Source: Corynebacterium accolens
GTDB lineage: Bacteria; Actinomycetota; Actinomycetes; Mycobacteriales; Mycobacteriaceae
DNA length: 64,000 nucleotides
Reading direction: 5' to 3'
Assembly: GCF_023520795.1 (NCBI RefSeq)
Contig: NZ_CP046605.1
Coordinates: 868,001 to 932,000, forward strand
Shown here piece after piece: positions 1-9,155 of the stretch. The position numbers and the translations under genes are program-made. Every line of letters begins with the position of its first letter. Within the stretch, counting starts at the first letter, position 1. The notes under the pieces are model-generated. The model worked only from the letters and a program-made list of their open reading frames with translations, was not told the DNA's origin and made no database searches.

Positions 1-1
1 C

Positions 2-1246
2 ATCGGCAGCCTCATGGGGTTATCGCCGCTGGCGGTGACCGGCGTATTCTCCGGTGCAACGACGTCCACGGCGTCGCTTGCCGTGGCCCAGCAGCAATCC
101 GGCGAGGAGCTGCCCGCCGTGGGATACTCCTTGGCCTATCCGGTCGGCGTGGCCGTGGCCATCCTCCTTGTGGCATTCGTCCTGCGGCATAGCTGGCCAG
201 CGCAGAAGGACCAAGACCACTCGGCGGAAAAGATTTTCCGCTCGCGAACGATTAAGGTCACCCGCGATATTTCCTATGCTGAGCTGCGCGAGAAATTCGC
301 GGATCATTTCATCATCGCCACCATCCGCCGCGGCCGTGACATCGACGTGCCGGGCGATAACCCGGAGCTGCACCGCGGTGATGTCTTGCGCGTGTTGGTG
401 ACCAAGGCAAAGGCCAAGGAGCTTACCGATGCCCTGGGAAAGCGCCAGCCCCAAACCCCGTTTGTGGATAAGCGTCTGGTCAATGAGACCGTGGCCATTT
501 CCAATGAGGATATCGAGGGCCGCAAGGTCAAGGAGCTCAACCTCTTTTCGCGCTACGGCGCGCGGATTGTGCGGGTGCGCCGCGGCGATGAGGAATTCCT
601 TGCCACCAATGAAACCCACTTGGAATCTGGTGATGACCTAGAAATCGTGGTCAAGCATGACCGCCTGGGTGATGTTCGCGATTACTTTGGCGATTCCGTG
701 ACCGCATACTCGCAGCTTAACTGGGTAGCACTCGGCGGTGGGCTGACCATCGGCTACCTTATTTCGCTTATCGTGGTTCCGCTGCCCGGTGGCGCGTCCT
801 TCGAGCTCGGGTTCGCGCTGGGCCCACTGATCACCGGACTGGTCCTCGGTGCCTTGCACCGCACCAGCCGCATTCCGTGGCAGATTCCCTCCCCGATCAA
901 TACGGCATTCCAGCAGTGGGGCCTTGCCATCTTCTTGGCCTCGGTGGGCCTGTCCTCCGGAGAGGCCTTTGTCTCCACCGCCTTTTCCTGGATGGGCCTG
1001 AAATCCATGGTGCTGGCCGCGATCATCGCCGTTATCATCATCGGGATTTTCGCGGCGGCCAGTCGGTTTATGGGGCAATCCGAAACCCGCACCTCAGGCG
1101 GCATTTCCGGGCTTTTTGGCCAGCCCGCGGTGGTCAATTACGCCACGGGCGCCAGCTCGGATTCGCGCATCCTTACCGGCTATACCTCCACCATTGTGGT
1201 GGCGCAGTTCATGAAGATCGTGGTCATCCCGGTCATGCTGCTCTGA
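2..1246 (+). CDS. AspT/YidE-family transporter, C-terminal part (5' truncated by window)
   Basis: The frame is open from the window edge to the TGA at 1244, so only the last ~415 residues are present. Two TrkA-C-like (RCK_C) soluble modules fill the first part (roughly residues 80-140 and 160-225 from the first in-window ATG). A hydrophobic domain with about five membrane segments and a GLxxPAVVNYA-type motif near the end follows. This order, with a soluble TrkA-C pair between two membrane halves, is typical of the aspartate:alanine exchanger (AspT/YidE/YbjL) family in the cytoplasmic membrane. The substrate cannot be read from sequence, and corynebacterial relatives include putative dicarboxylate exporters. 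It converges with prfC, with a 19-nt gap. Confidence 0.8.
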   Translation: MGSLMGLSPLAVTGVFSGATTSTASLAVAQQQSGEELPAVGYSLAYPVGVAVAILLVAFVLRHSWPAQKDQDHSAEKIFRSRTIKVTRDISYAELREKFADHFIIATIRRGRDIDVPGDNPELHRGDVLRVLVTKAKAKELTDALGKRQPQTPFVDKRLVNETVAISNEDIEGRKVKELNLFSRYGARIVRVRRGDEEFLATNETHLESGDDLEIVVKHDRLGDVRDYFGDSVTAYSQLNWVALGGGLTIGYLISLIVVPLPGGASFELGFALGPLITGLVLGALHRTSRIPWQIPSPINTAFQQWGLAIFLASVGLSSGEAFVSTAFSWMGLKSMVLAAIIAVIIIGIFAAASRFMGQSETRTSGGISGLFGQPAVVNYATGASSDSRILTGYTSTIVVAQFMKIVVIPVMLL

Positions 1247-1265
1247 CGGGGGGGCAGCCGCTCGA

Positions 1266-2900
1266 TTAATCCGCGACCAAGGTCTCCATGGTGAGCTCTG
1301 GGTGTTCCTTTTCAATGAAGGCGAGCTTCCACTTATCGCCAAAGAGGGCAATGAGCTCGCCATCTTGGCGAGTGAAGATCTCTACGCCGCGCTGGCGGCC
1401 GAGTTCCGGTGCAGATTCGGCATCGGTGCGACGCGCCACGGAGTAGGGGATGGGCTCGGTGACGGTTTCGACGTTGTACTCGAATTCCATGCGGGCCTGC
1501 ATGACCTCGAACTGCATGGGGCCGACCGCAGCCATGACCGGGGAGGCATCGCCGCGCGCATCGTTGCGCAGGATCTGCACCACGCCCTCGGCCGAGAGCT
1601 GCTCCAAGCCCTTGCGGAAGGCCTTATACTTGCCCAGCGACTTCGCCCGCAGGATGCGGAAGGCCTCCGGGGCGAATTGGGGCATGGGCTTGAACTGGAC
1701 CTTTTTGCCGGAGTAGATGGTGTCGCCCGGTGCCAGCGCGCCCGCGTTGACGAGGCCCACGATATCGCCCGGGTACGCGGTATCCACGGTATCGCGGGTG
1801 CGGCCAAAGACCGTCAGTGCATACTTGGTGGAAAAGCTGCGCCCGGATTGGGCGTGGTTGACCTGCATGCCGCGCTCGAATTCGCCGGAAACCACGCGCA
1901 TAAACGCCAGGTTATCGCGGTGCTTTTGGTCCATGCCCGCCTGCACCTTGAAAACGACGCCGGAAAAGTCATCGGCTACCTCGCGCACCTCATCGATGGC
2001 GCTGGTGGCCGCCTCCACGGCCTTGGGATCGGATTCGCGGGAGTGCGGGGCTGGGGCGATGGCGCACAAGGTATCCAGGATCTGGTGGACGCCGAAGTTC
2101 AGCATGGCCGAGGCGAAGATGAGCGGGGAGGTCACGCACTGCTCAAAGAGCTCTTGATCGTGCAGGGCGCCATCGGCGGCAAGGAGCTCGGCTTCCTCTA
2201 CCGCGGTCTCCCACACATCCTCTTCCTTTTCTTCTGCGGCCGCGGGATCGTAGTGCTCTTCCGGTGCGATGGTGGAACCGCCGGCGGTGCGGATGAAGTG
2301 GATGTAATTATCGGCCTCGCCGTCATCATTGATGTGGGCCAGGCCGCGGAAATCGCCCGCGATGCCCACCGGCCAGTACAGCGGGGTGGGCTGCAGCTGG
2401 ATTTCGTTCACGATCTCATCGACGAGCTCGAGTGGCTCGCGGCCCACGCGGTCCCACTTGTTGATCACCGTGACGATGGGCAGCCCGCGTGCCTTACAGA
2501 CGCGGAAGAGCTTGAGGGTCTGCGGCTCGAGGCCCTTGGCGGCATCGATAAGCATCACTGCGGCATCTACCGCGGTGAGCACGCGGTAGGTATCCTCCGA
2601 AAAGTCCGCGTGACCTGGGGTATCGACCAGGTTGATCATATAAGGCTCGCCCTCGTGTCCCTCCGGGGCGTATTCAAACTGCAGCGCAGACGAAGCCACG
2701 GAGATACCGCGGTTTTTCTCCATATCCATCCAGTCAGACACGGTGGACTTGCGGTTGCCCTTGCCGTGGACCGCGCCGGCCTCATTAATCACGTGCGCAT
2801 GCAGCGCCAGCGCCTCCGTCAGCGTGGACTTACCGGCATCCGGGTGGGCGATAACGGCGAACGTGCGGCGGCGCGAGGCCTCAAAAGCGACAGAACTCAT
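1266..2900 (-). CDS. prfC: Peptide chain release factor 3
   Basis: This translational GTPase recycles RF1/RF2 from the ribosome after peptide release. The 544-residue product has the P-loop AHPDAGKST at residues 18-26, the G3 box DTPGHADF near residue 92 and a G4 NKWD. EF-G-like domain II and an RF3 C-terminal domain ending in KWKLAFIEKEHPEL follow. Length matches the family (~530-550). The ATG lies 7 nt after a TAGACT hexamer on the minus strand, which fits a leaderless start. It is convergent with the preceding transporter gene and tandem with the SDR gene, with 24 nt between them. Confidence 0.96.
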   Translation of the reverse strand: MSSVAFEASRRRTFAVIAHPDAGKSTLTEALALHAHVINEAGAVHGKGNRKSTVSDWMDMEKNRGISVASSALQFEYAPEGHEGEPYMINLVDTPGHADFSEDTYRVLTAVDAAVMLIDAAKGLEPQTLKLFRVCKARGLPIVTVINKWDRVGREPLELVDEIVNEIQLQPTPLYWPVGIAGDFRGLAHINDDGEADNYIHFIRTAGGSTIAPEEHYDPAAAEEKEEDVWETAVEEAELLAADGALHDQELFEQCVTSPLIFASAMLNFGVHQILDTLCAIAPAPHSRESDPKAVEAATSAIDEVREVADDFSGVVFKVQAGMDQKHRDNLAFMRVVSGEFERGMQVNHAQSGRSFSTKYALTVFGRTRDTVDTAYPGDIVGLVNAGALAPGDTIYSGKKVQFKPMPQFAPEAFRILRAKSLGKYKAFRKGLEQLSAEGVVQILRNDARGDASPVMAAVGPMQFEVMQARMEFEYNVETVTEPIPYSVARRTDAESAPELGRQRGVEIFTRQDGELIALFGDKWKLAFIEKEHPELTMETLVAD

Positions 2901-2907
2901 GCGCCAT

Positions 2908-2913
2908 AGTCTA
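2908..2913 (-). promoter_or_regulatory. -10 element (TAGACT) for leaderless prfC
   Basis: On the minus strand TAGACT ends 7 nt before the prfC ATG. There is no room for a ribosome-binding site, so the transcript probably starts at or next to the start codon. Confidence 0.55.
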
Positions 2914-2924
2914 ATGCTTGAGCG

Positions 2925-3761
2925 CTACCACTCCACATTGAGGCGGCGGCCCAGATCCTCAAAGACGCGGTGGGCCACGGAGGTATTCTTCGCAATCGGG
3001 CGCTGCACGCCCAGCGTGCGCCTATTATTGTAATACTCCCCGGACTGGAAATGGATGCCCTCGGTGCCGGTAAGGAAGTAGGCCAAGTTCTCGCCGCCGG
3101 CCTCTGCGGTGCCAAAGGCCTTGCCGATGACCCCGGAGTACAACTTGCCCGTAAGCCCCGTGGAGGACTTGCCAAACTCGGTAGCTAAAACGCCCGGGTG
3201 AAAGGACACCGCGTTGATGCCGTGGGCATCGATAAAGCGGGCGAGCAAGATATCCGCCAGCTTGGCATTGCCGTAGGCGCGCTCTGGGCTGAAATGCTCC
3301 AGCGTATTGGGATCTGCCGGATCGAAATTCGACATCACCATATTGGCCAACGACGCCGTGTTGACCACGGTGGCGTTACTCTCGCGCAGCTTGTCTTGTA
3401 GCAGGGACGTCAACAGGAACGGCGCGACCACGTTGACCTGCCACGTGCACTCGAATCCATCGGCGGTCATGGTGGGTCCATCGAAAATACCGCCGGCATT
3501 ATTGCCCAAGGCATCGATGCGCTCTAGCTGCTGCAGGTCATCGGCCAGCTGGCGGACCTGAGCCAGTGACTCGAAATCGGCGAGGAAATACTGCCCGCCT
3601 ACCTCTTGCGCAACGGCCTTAGTCTTGTCCGGATTGCGGCCAATGATGACGAGGTTATCCTGCGGGCGGGTGCGGTGAATCTGCCGGGCGGCCGCGGCAC
3701 CAATGCCTGACGAAGCCCCGGTAATCACGATTGTCCTAGCTGCTGAGTACGGCGAAGTCAT
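2925..3761 (-). CDS. Short-chain dehydrogenase/reductase family protein
   Basis: A Rossmann-fold oxidoreductase with the nucleotide-binding motif TGASSGIG near the N-terminus, NNAGG in the middle and the catalytic YxxxK (YGNAK) around residue 165. At ~278 residues it is a classical SDR, closest in look to the retinol-dehydrogenase/WW-domain-oxidoreductase-like subgroup. The substrate is unknown. I chose the ATG at 3761 because a TAGAAT hexamer lies 7 nt upstream (leaderless). A GTG at 3779 would add six residues but would include that promoter element. The gene follows prfC's direction but has its own promoter. Confidence 0.85.
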   Translation of the reverse strand: MTSPYSAARTIVITGASSGIGAAAARQIHRTRPQDNLVIIGRNPDKTKAVAQEVGGQYFLADFESLAQVRQLADDLQQLERIDALGNNAGGIFDGPTMTADGFECTWQVNVVAPFLLTSLLQDKLRESNATVVNTASLANMVMSNFDPADPNTLEHFSPERAYGNAKLADILLARFIDAHGINAVSFHPGVLATEFGKSSTGLTGKLYSGVIGKAFGTAEAGGENLAYFLTGTEGIHFQSGEYYNNRRTLGVQRPIAKNTSVAHRVFEDLGRRLNVEW

Positions 3762-3768
3762 GGGCCTG

Positions 3769-3774
3769 ATTCTA
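3769..3774 (-). promoter_or_regulatory. -10 element (TAGAAT) for the SDR gene
   Basis: The minus-strand hexamer TAGAAT is 7 nt upstream of ATG 3761. It decides between two candidate starts and indicates a leaderless mRNA. Confidence 0.5.
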
Positions 3775-3864
3775 GCCACGGCCGTGACATCCGTCCGCGA
3801 TATCCTTCCGTGATATTTATCCGCGGCATCCCGCCGTGCAGTTCCGCTTGGGTCTGGACAGGTC

Positions 3865-3870
3865 TATACT
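3865..3870 (+). promoter_or_regulatory. -10 element (TATACT) for ktrB
   Basis: TATACT lies 8 nt before GTG 3879, with TTGGGT at 3848-3853 as a possible weak -35. The position supports the internal GTG, not the upstream ATG at 3810, as the start. Confidence 0.55.
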
Positions 3871-3878
3871 TCCGGCTT

Positions 3879-5231
3879 GTGAAGCGCCTGCTTTTTCTGC
3901 GGCAGTGGGGACCAGCGCGGCTAACCGCCACCGGGTTTCTACTGCTCATCCTGATAGGAACGGTATTGTTATTGCTGCCGTTCGCCGAGGCCGGAGATTC
4001 CCGCGCCTCGTTTTTATCCGCCCTTTTCACCGCGACCTCCGCGGTCTCATTGACCGGGCTGGTTGTGGTCGATACCGGTAGCTTTTGGAGCCCAGCGGGG
4101 CAAGTGGTCATCTTGGCCCTTATACAACTGGGCGGTTTGGGCATTATGTCGCTGGCCTCGTTATCCGGCCTGCTCTTGACCGGCCGGATTAGTTTTAAGG
4201 CCCGCAAGACCGGCGCCTATGAAAACCGGCCCATCCTCGCCGGTGGCATTCGCCGCACCCTGATTTTCACCTTCGCCTTTACCGCGGTGGTAGAAAGCAT
4301 TATCGCCACGGCGGTCACCGCGCGGCTTATGGTGGGCTACGGGCATTCCTTCCCACGGGCGTTATGGGAGGGCATCTTCCACGCCATTTCGGCCTTTAAT
4401 AACGCTGGGTTTAGCACCAATAGCGATAACCTCGTGCCCTTTGTCGGCGATGCCTGGATCCTTTTGCCGCTGGCCGGAGCGGTCATCGGTGGTGGGCTGG
4501 GTTTTCCGGTCTGGGCGGAATTGGTACGCCACGTGCGGCGCGGTTCGGAGGCGACGCGTCGCATCTCAATTACTGCGCGGATGACGCTGGCGGCCACCGG
4601 CGTGCTCATTGCGGCAGGCACGATATTTTTTGCCTTGACGGAGTGGAATGGCGTGCTGGCGCCGATGTCGTGGGGCGAGAAGCTCCTCAACTCGTTCTTT
4701 GCCAGCGTTTCTCCGCGCACGGCCGGGTTTAATACCTTCGACTACGGTGAGGTTCACCCGGTAACGCTCATGGGCACCGATACCTTGATGTTTATCGGCG
4801 GCGGCTCGGCCGGTACTGCTGGCGGCATCAAGGTCACCACCGCGTGCGTGCTATTGGCCGCCATGGCGGCGGAGTTTTTGGGCAAGGAAAAGACCTCCAT
4901 CTACCACCGCAGCCTTCCCCACAGTGTTACCCGGCAGGCGCTAGCATTGAGCTTTGCCGGCGTGCTGGTGGTGACCCTCGGCGTGGCGGCGCTGCGCTTT
5001 TTCGACCCGCAATTTAGCGGCGATCAGGTTTCCTTCGAGGTCATGTCCGCCTTTGCCACCGTGGGCCTATCCACCGGGATTACCGCCAGTTTGTCCGCGC
5101 CCTCACAAATCGTGCTGTGCTTCATCATGTACCTGGGCCGCGTTGGCCCAACCACCCTGGTAGCAGCGTTGGCAGCAAAGAATTTAAGCCGCCGCTACAG
5201 CTACCCCGAAGAAAGGCCCTTCATTGGCTAG
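3879..5231 (+). CDS. ktrB: TrkH/KtrB-family potassium uptake membrane subunit
   Basis: Ion-translocating subunit of a Ktr/Trk K+ (or Na+-coupled K+) uptake system in the cytoplasmic membrane. About 450 residues with 8-10 hydrophobic segments arranged as repeated M1-P-M2 units. Selectivity-filter-like glycine sites are visible (TGLVVVDTGS, NNAGFSTNS, RTAGFNTFD, TVGLSTGIT). GTG 3879 gives the normal family length. The upstream ATG at 3810 adds a non-hydrophobic stretch that contains the promoter. The last 8 nt overlap the TTG start of the RCK subunit, so the pair is probably translationally coupled. Confidence 0.9.
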   Translation: MKRLLFLRQWGPARLTATGFLLLILIGTVLLLLPFAEAGDSRASFLSALFTATSAVSLTGLVVVDTGSFWSPAGQVVILALIQLGGLGIMSLASLSGLLLTGRISFKARKTGAYENRPILAGGIRRTLIFTFAFTAVVESIIATAVTARLMVGYGHSFPRALWEGIFHAISAFNNAGFSTNSDNLVPFVGDAWILLPLAGAVIGGGLGFPVWAELVRHVRRGSEATRRISITARMTLAATGVLIAAGTIFFALTEWNGVLAPMSWGEKLLNSFFASVSPRTAGFNTFDYGEVHPVTLMGTDTLMFIGGGSAGTAGGIKVTTACVLLAAMAAEFLGKEKTSIYHRSLPHSVTRQALALSFAGVLVVTLGVAALRFFDPQFSGDQVSFEVMSAFATVGLSTGITASLSAPSQIVLCFIMYLGRVGPTTLVAALAAKNLSRRYSYPEERPFIG

Positions 5232-5916
5232 CATTTTTAAGGCGTTGGGCCACTCCCGCGCCACCCTCGACATCGCCCCGGTCGTCGTCATTGGCTTGGG
5301 GCGGTTTGGTTGCTCCCTGGCAAGCGAACTAATGGGCCATGGGGTAGAGGTCCTTGGAATCGATTCCGATGAAAAGATCGTGCGCGAACGAGCACCGCAC
5401 TTAACCGAGGCCATTTCCGCGGATACCACCGATCCGGCGGCGCTCCGCCAACTAGGCATCGACGAGGTGGAGCGGGTCATCGTGGGCATCGGCTCGCACC
5501 TAGAGGCATCCATCCTCACCGTGTCTAACCTGGTGGAGCTGGGCGTCAAGGATATTTGGGCCAAGGCCAATTCGGAGGCCCACGAGCGCATCCTGCGCCA
5601 GATTGGCGCCCACCACGTCATCCGCCCGGAGCGCGATACCGGCCGCCGCGTGGCCTACCTCTTGGGCGGGCGCTTCCGCGATTTTGCTGAGATCGCTCCG
5701 TACTACGGCGTGACGCAGATGGCCGCGCCCTCCTCGGTCACGGGCCGCCCGCTCGATTTGGGCGAGGTTTGGCGCACCCACCACGTGCAATTGGTCTCGG
5801 TCTGCCAGGCGGAGGGTGCTTGGGCCCCGCTTGCCGATGCCACCCAGCTCGCCCCCACCGACTTCATCGTCGCCGCCGGCAGCCCGCAGGCGCTGGAGAA
5901 ATTTTCCCAGTCCTAG
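5224..5916 (+). CDS. ktrA: TrkA/KtrA-family potassium uptake regulatory subunit
   Basis: Cytoplasmic RCK gating ring protein for the TrkH-type channel encoded just upstream. Of 230 residues, the N-terminal TrkA-N Rossmann domain has GLGRFG at 24-29 and the acidic ribose-binding D47. A TrkA-C domain occupies roughly 150-225. It starts with TTG at 5224, overlapping the ktrB stop by 8 nt. The 3' end overlaps the convergent pth gene by 4 nt. Function follows from family and pairing, while the ligands (ATP/ADP, c-di-AMP or NAD) cannot be seen. Confidence 0.9.
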   Translation: MASIFKALGHSRATLDIAPVVVIGLGRFGCSLASELMGHGVEVLGIDSDEKIVRERAPHLTEAISADTTDPAALRQLGIDEVERVIVGIGSHLEASILTVSNLVELGVKDIWAKANSEAHERILRQIGAHHVIRPERDTGRRVAYLLGGRFRDFAEIAPYYGVTQMAAPSSVTGRPLDLGEVWRTHHVQLVSVCQAEGAWAPLADATQLAPTDFIVAAGSPQALEKFSQS

Positions 5917-6560
5917 CGCGAGTGAATGCGGTTTTGGGCTTGTACGAGCCCTTGCGTTGCGATGAGTTGGGCGGCTTCGGCGGCGGTGGCGATGGCGGTA
6001 TCGAAGCCGGGGCCGGCATCGACAGGCGCTAAGACATAATTCGGAATCGACGAGCCCTTGGGCGGGCGCGCAATGCCAATGCGTACGCGCAGGTAGTCCC
6101 GCGTGCCCAGGTTGTGCGTGAGCGATTTCAGCCCGTTGTGCCCATTTTCATTGCCACCTTGCTTTAGCCGAATCTTATTGGCAGGCAGGTCTAGCTCATC
6201 GTGAATGACGATGATGTGGTCTGCCGCAACACCCAAAGCCCGCGCCAGCGGGGCAATCGGATCGCCAGAGAGATTCATAAACGTTATCGTGCGCACCGCC
6301 AGTACGCGGGTATCGCCCCAGCGCAGCGGGGCTACCTCGAGGTCCATCCCGCGCACCGGCTCGAGCACGTCGCCGCCTTGGGCAAGCACATCGTCCACGG
6401 CCATATATCCCACGTTATGGCGCGTGGCGGCGTACTTCGCGCCGGGATTTCCCAGGCCAATGATGAGCCAGTCTGCCTCCAACTCGGCCGGATCCAGCCC
6501 CTGCTGCACTGGCGAGGGACCGCAGAAAATCCGGGCAATAAAATCTGTCAAAGCTGCCAC
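5913..6560 (-). CDS. pth: Peptidyl-tRNA hydrolase, copy 1
   Basis: It cleaves peptidyl-tRNA released from stalled ribosomes. The 215-residue protein has the family signature GLGNPGAKYAATRHN (catalytic His in TRHN), FMNLSG, HDELD and GHNG. It carries about 30 extra N-terminal residues compared with the second copy at 15.1-15.7 kb. The segment before FMNLSG reads VRTIT where most Pth proteins have KPxT/S, a noticeable divergence. The start is GTG with AAGG upstream. It is the more divergent of the two paralogs, so it may be the accessory one. Confidence 0.92.
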   Translation of the reverse strand: MAALTDFIARIFCGPSPVQQGLDPAELEADWLIIGLGNPGAKYAATRHNVGYMAVDDVLAQGGDVLEPVRGMDLEVAPLRWGDTRVLAVRTITFMNLSGDPIAPLARALGVAADHIIVIHDELDLPANKIRLKQGGNENGHNGLKSLTHNLGTRDYLRVRIGIARPPKGSSIPNYVLAPVDAGPGFDTAIATAAEAAQLIATQGLVQAQNRIHSR

Positions 6561-6581
6561 GAATGCGCCTTTCTAGCTCGG

Positions 6582-6587
6582 TACAGT
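6582..6587 (+). promoter_or_regulatory. -10 element (TACAGT) for the nitronate monooxygenase gene
   Basis: TACAGT lies 8 nt before ATG 6596, and no Shine-Dalgarno sequence fits between them. Confidence 0.45.
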
Positions 6588-6595
6588 AGTTTCCT

Positions 6596-7591
6596 ATGAG
6601 CCAGGTTATTCAATCTTTGCGACGAACCGTAATACCAGCGCCCATGGCGGGCGGGCCTACCACCGTGGATCTGGTGCGCGCCGCGCATCAGGCCGGTTCC
6701 TTTGGCACCCTGGGACTCGGGTCTGCCAGCGTGGACTCTACCCGCAGCCAGATTGATGCCTGCGCCGGCATCCCCTTTGGGGTGAACCTGTTTTGCCCGC
6801 AGGATCCGTTAACACCCGAGCAGTTGGCCGCCGCCGCGGAATTGGCTGCGGCCGAAGGTGCCACGCTGCCGGATCCCGATTATTCCTTCGGCTTCCATGA
6901 CAAGCTCGAGCTGGCGCTCCAGGGCGGCGCGCGCGTCGTGTGGTCTATGTTCGGCACCTTTGACTCTGAGCAGCTTGCCCGCATCCACGCCGCTGGTGCC
7001 GAAGCTTGGACCACCGTCACCACGCCCGACGAGGCCCGCGCCGCCGCCACGCTGGGAGTGGACGCGCTGTGCGTACAAGGGCCCGCTGCCGGTGGGCACC
7101 GCGGCACGTGGGACCGTACCGCGCTTCCCGATGATCGACCCCTGGCAGAGCTCATTGCCGCCGTCCACGAAGCCGTCCACGCGGTCGCACCAAACATCCC
7201 GCTGATTGCCGCAGGTGGGCTGCGCACGGCAAGCGACGTAACCCAGGTTTTAAGCCTGCCCGGCGTGGCCGCCGCATCGTGCGGCTCTGCCTTTTTGCTG
7301 AGTAAAGAAGCCGGAACTAGTGACTACAACCGCAAGCTTCTCCAGCGCGGCGGGGCCACCGTCTCCACCCGCGCTTTTTCGGGGCGCCATGCTCGCGGCT
7401 TGGAAAACGACTACACCCGCGCCCACCCCGGTATACCCCCGGTATATCCCATGCTTAATTCCGTACTCAAGGAACGCCGAGCGCAGCACGATGCCGCCGT
7501 AGCCTACTGCCTCGTAGGTGAGCCGGCCGCCAAAATCCGCGGGGGTAGTGTCGCAGACATTCTGGACTCCCTATGCCAAAACAAACACTGA
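6596..7591 (+). CDS. Nitronate monooxygenase (NPD/2-nitropropane dioxygenase family)
   Basis: A TIM-barrel FMN enzyme that oxidises propionate-3-nitronate or related nitronates. The 331-residue protein opens with RRTVIPAPMAGGP, has the FMN-phosphate motif CVQGPAAGGHRG near residues 160-172, AAGGLR near 205, and a CGSAFLL strand. These are family hallmarks. The start is leaderless (TACAGT 8 nt upstream). It diverges from pth and runs toward gapB, 63 nt before that GTG. The exact substrate is not readable, and some family members are enoyl reductases. Confidence 0.85.
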   Translation: MSQVIQSLRRTVIPAPMAGGPTTVDLVRAAHQAGSFGTLGLGSASVDSTRSQIDACAGIPFGVNLFCPQDPLTPEQLAAAAELAAAEGATLPDPDYSFGFHDKLELALQGGARVVWSMFGTFDSEQLARIHAAGAEAWTTVTTPDEARAAATLGVDALCVQGPAAGGHRGTWDRTALPDDRPLAELIAAVHEAVHAVAPNIPLIAAGGLRTASDVTQVLSLPGVAAASCGSAFLLSKEAGTSDYNRKLLQRGGATVSTRAFSGRHARGLENDYTRAHPGIPPVYPMLNSVLKERRAQHDAAVAYCLVGEPAAKIRGGSVADILDSLCQNKH

Positions 7592-7654
7592 TACACGCTA
7601 AAATTTGGGGCGAAGATTGCTAGCCACCCCCGAAATAGAAATGGATGGAGCCTC

Positions 7655-9109
7655 GTGACTGCGAACGCACATATTGGACATGATGACTGGAACGAGCGCC
7701 TCGAATTGGCGCAACAGATGATTCCCCTCATCCACCAACTGCACCGCAATAACAACGTCGTCGCCACCATCTTCGGCCGCCCGCTGGTGGGGCAGACCGA
7801 TATCGACATCATCAAGTCCCACCGCTACGGACGCCGCATTGCCCAGCGCCAGCTCTCCACGGCAGAAACCCTGCCCATCCTGTCCGAGTTAGCGGATATG
7901 AACCTAAGCTCCGCGTCCATCGACGTTGGACGCCTCCTTTTGGGCTTTGAAGAGTCGGGCGAAGATGACCTGCGCCGCTACCTCGAAGATGAACTCACGG
8001 AAATCGTCGGTGCCGGCGAGGACATCGACCCAACCGATGTCGTGCTGTACGGATTTGGCCGCATCGGCCGCCTCCTTGCCCGCATCCTCGTCGCTCGCGA
8101 AGCCGCTTACGGCGGCGTGCGCCTGCGCGCGATTGTGGTGCGCAATAAGGGCGAAGGGGACATCATCAAGCGCGCCAGCCTCCTGCGCCGCGATTCCGTC
8201 CACGGTGCCTTCAACGGCACCATCAGCGTGGACGAGGAAGAACAGGTTATCTGGGCCAATGGCACGAAGATCCAGATGATCTACGCCAACGACCCGGCCA
8301 CGATCGATTACACCGAGTACGGCATCAACAACGCCGTGCTGGTGGATAACACCGGTGTTTGGCGCGATAAGGAAGGCCTGTCCCAGCACCTGGAGGCCAA
8401 GGGCGTGGCCCGCGTGCTGCTGACCGCGCCGGGCAAGGGCGATATTAAAAACATCGTCTTTGGCATCAACGATTCCGCCATTACCGATGACGATAAGATC
8501 CTCTCCGCCGCATCGTGCACCACCAATGGCATTACCCCAGTGCTCAAGGTCATCAATGACCGCTACGGCGTGGCCCACGGTCACGTGGAAACAGCGCACT
8601 CGTTTACCAATGACCAAAACCTCATTGATAACTACCACAAGGGCGAGCGCCGCGGCCGCGCCGCCGGCCTGAACATGGTGCTTGCTGCCACCGGTGCCGC
8701 CAAGGCCGTGGCCAAGGCCCTGCCGGAGTTCGAAGGCAAGCTGACCGGCAACGCCATCCGCGTTCCTACCCCGGATGTGTCCATGGCGGTGCTTAACCTA
8801 GAGCTGGAGCAAGAAGTCGACCGCGATGAGGTCAATGACTTCCTGCGCAACGTCTCCCTGCACTCGGATCTGCGCCAGCAGATTTCCTACATCGCCTCCC
8901 CAGAGGTCGTCTCTAGCGACTTCGTGGGCAATACCAATGCCGGCATCGTCGATGGCATCGCCACCATCGCCTCCGGCAAGCACTTGGTGCTCTATGTCTG
9001 GTACGACAACGAGTTTGGTTACTCCAACCAGGTCATCCGCGTGGTGGAAGGACTTTCTAATGCCCGCCCGGTGGTCCTGCCCAAGCGCGTATCTCCCTCT
9101 GAGCTTTAA
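7655..9109 (+). CDS. gapB: Glyceraldehyde-3-phosphate dehydrogenase, long type
   Basis: A 484-residue GAPDH of the GapB/Gap-2 class found in corynebacteria, where it works mainly in gluconeogenesis with NADP. It has a ~130-residue N-terminal extension, then a Rossmann domain (YGFGRIGRLLAR), the catalytic ASCTTN with Cys288, and the C-terminal WYDNEFGYSNQ. The usual GAPDH is ~335 residues, and the extra N-terminus is characteristic of this subclass. The GTG start has AUGGAG upstream. A strong hairpin follows the stop codon. Confidence 0.93.
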   Translation: MTANAHIGHDDWNERLELAQQMIPLIHQLHRNNNVVATIFGRPLVGQTDIDIIKSHRYGRRIAQRQLSTAETLPILSELADMNLSSASIDVGRLLLGFEESGEDDLRRYLEDELTEIVGAGEDIDPTDVVLYGFGRIGRLLARILVAREAAYGGVRLRAIVVRNKGEGDIIKRASLLRRDSVHGAFNGTISVDEEEQVIWANGTKIQMIYANDPATIDYTEYGINNAVLVDNTGVWRDKEGLSQHLEAKGVARVLLTAPGKGDIKNIVFGINDSAITDDDKILSAASCTTNGITPVLKVINDRYGVAHGHVETAHSFTNDQNLIDNYHKGERRGRAAGLNMVLAATGAAKAVAKALPEFEGKLTGNAIRVPTPDVSMAVLNLELEQEVDRDEVNDFLRNVSLHSDLRQQISYIASPEVVSSDFVGNTNAGIVDGIATIASGKHLVLYVWYDNEFGYSNQVIRVVEGLSNARPVVLPKRVSPSEL

Positions 9110-9121
9110 GCTCGCATAGTT

Positions 9122-9150
9122 TAAGGCCCGCGGAGTCCCCGCGGGCCTTA
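9122..9150. terminator. Bidirectional hairpin between gapB and the ABC permease
   Basis: A 12-bp perfect stem (9122-9133 with 9139-9150) and a 5-nt loop, placed between two convergent genes. It is GC-rich, with a short T/A-rich tail on each side. Confidence 0.75.
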
Positions 9151-9155
9151 GTTAT

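Noticed and set aside
1302-2909. Plus-strand open frame over prfC
   Set aside because: Shadow of prfC. It has no recognisable motifs and the composition is typical of antisense GC-rich frames.
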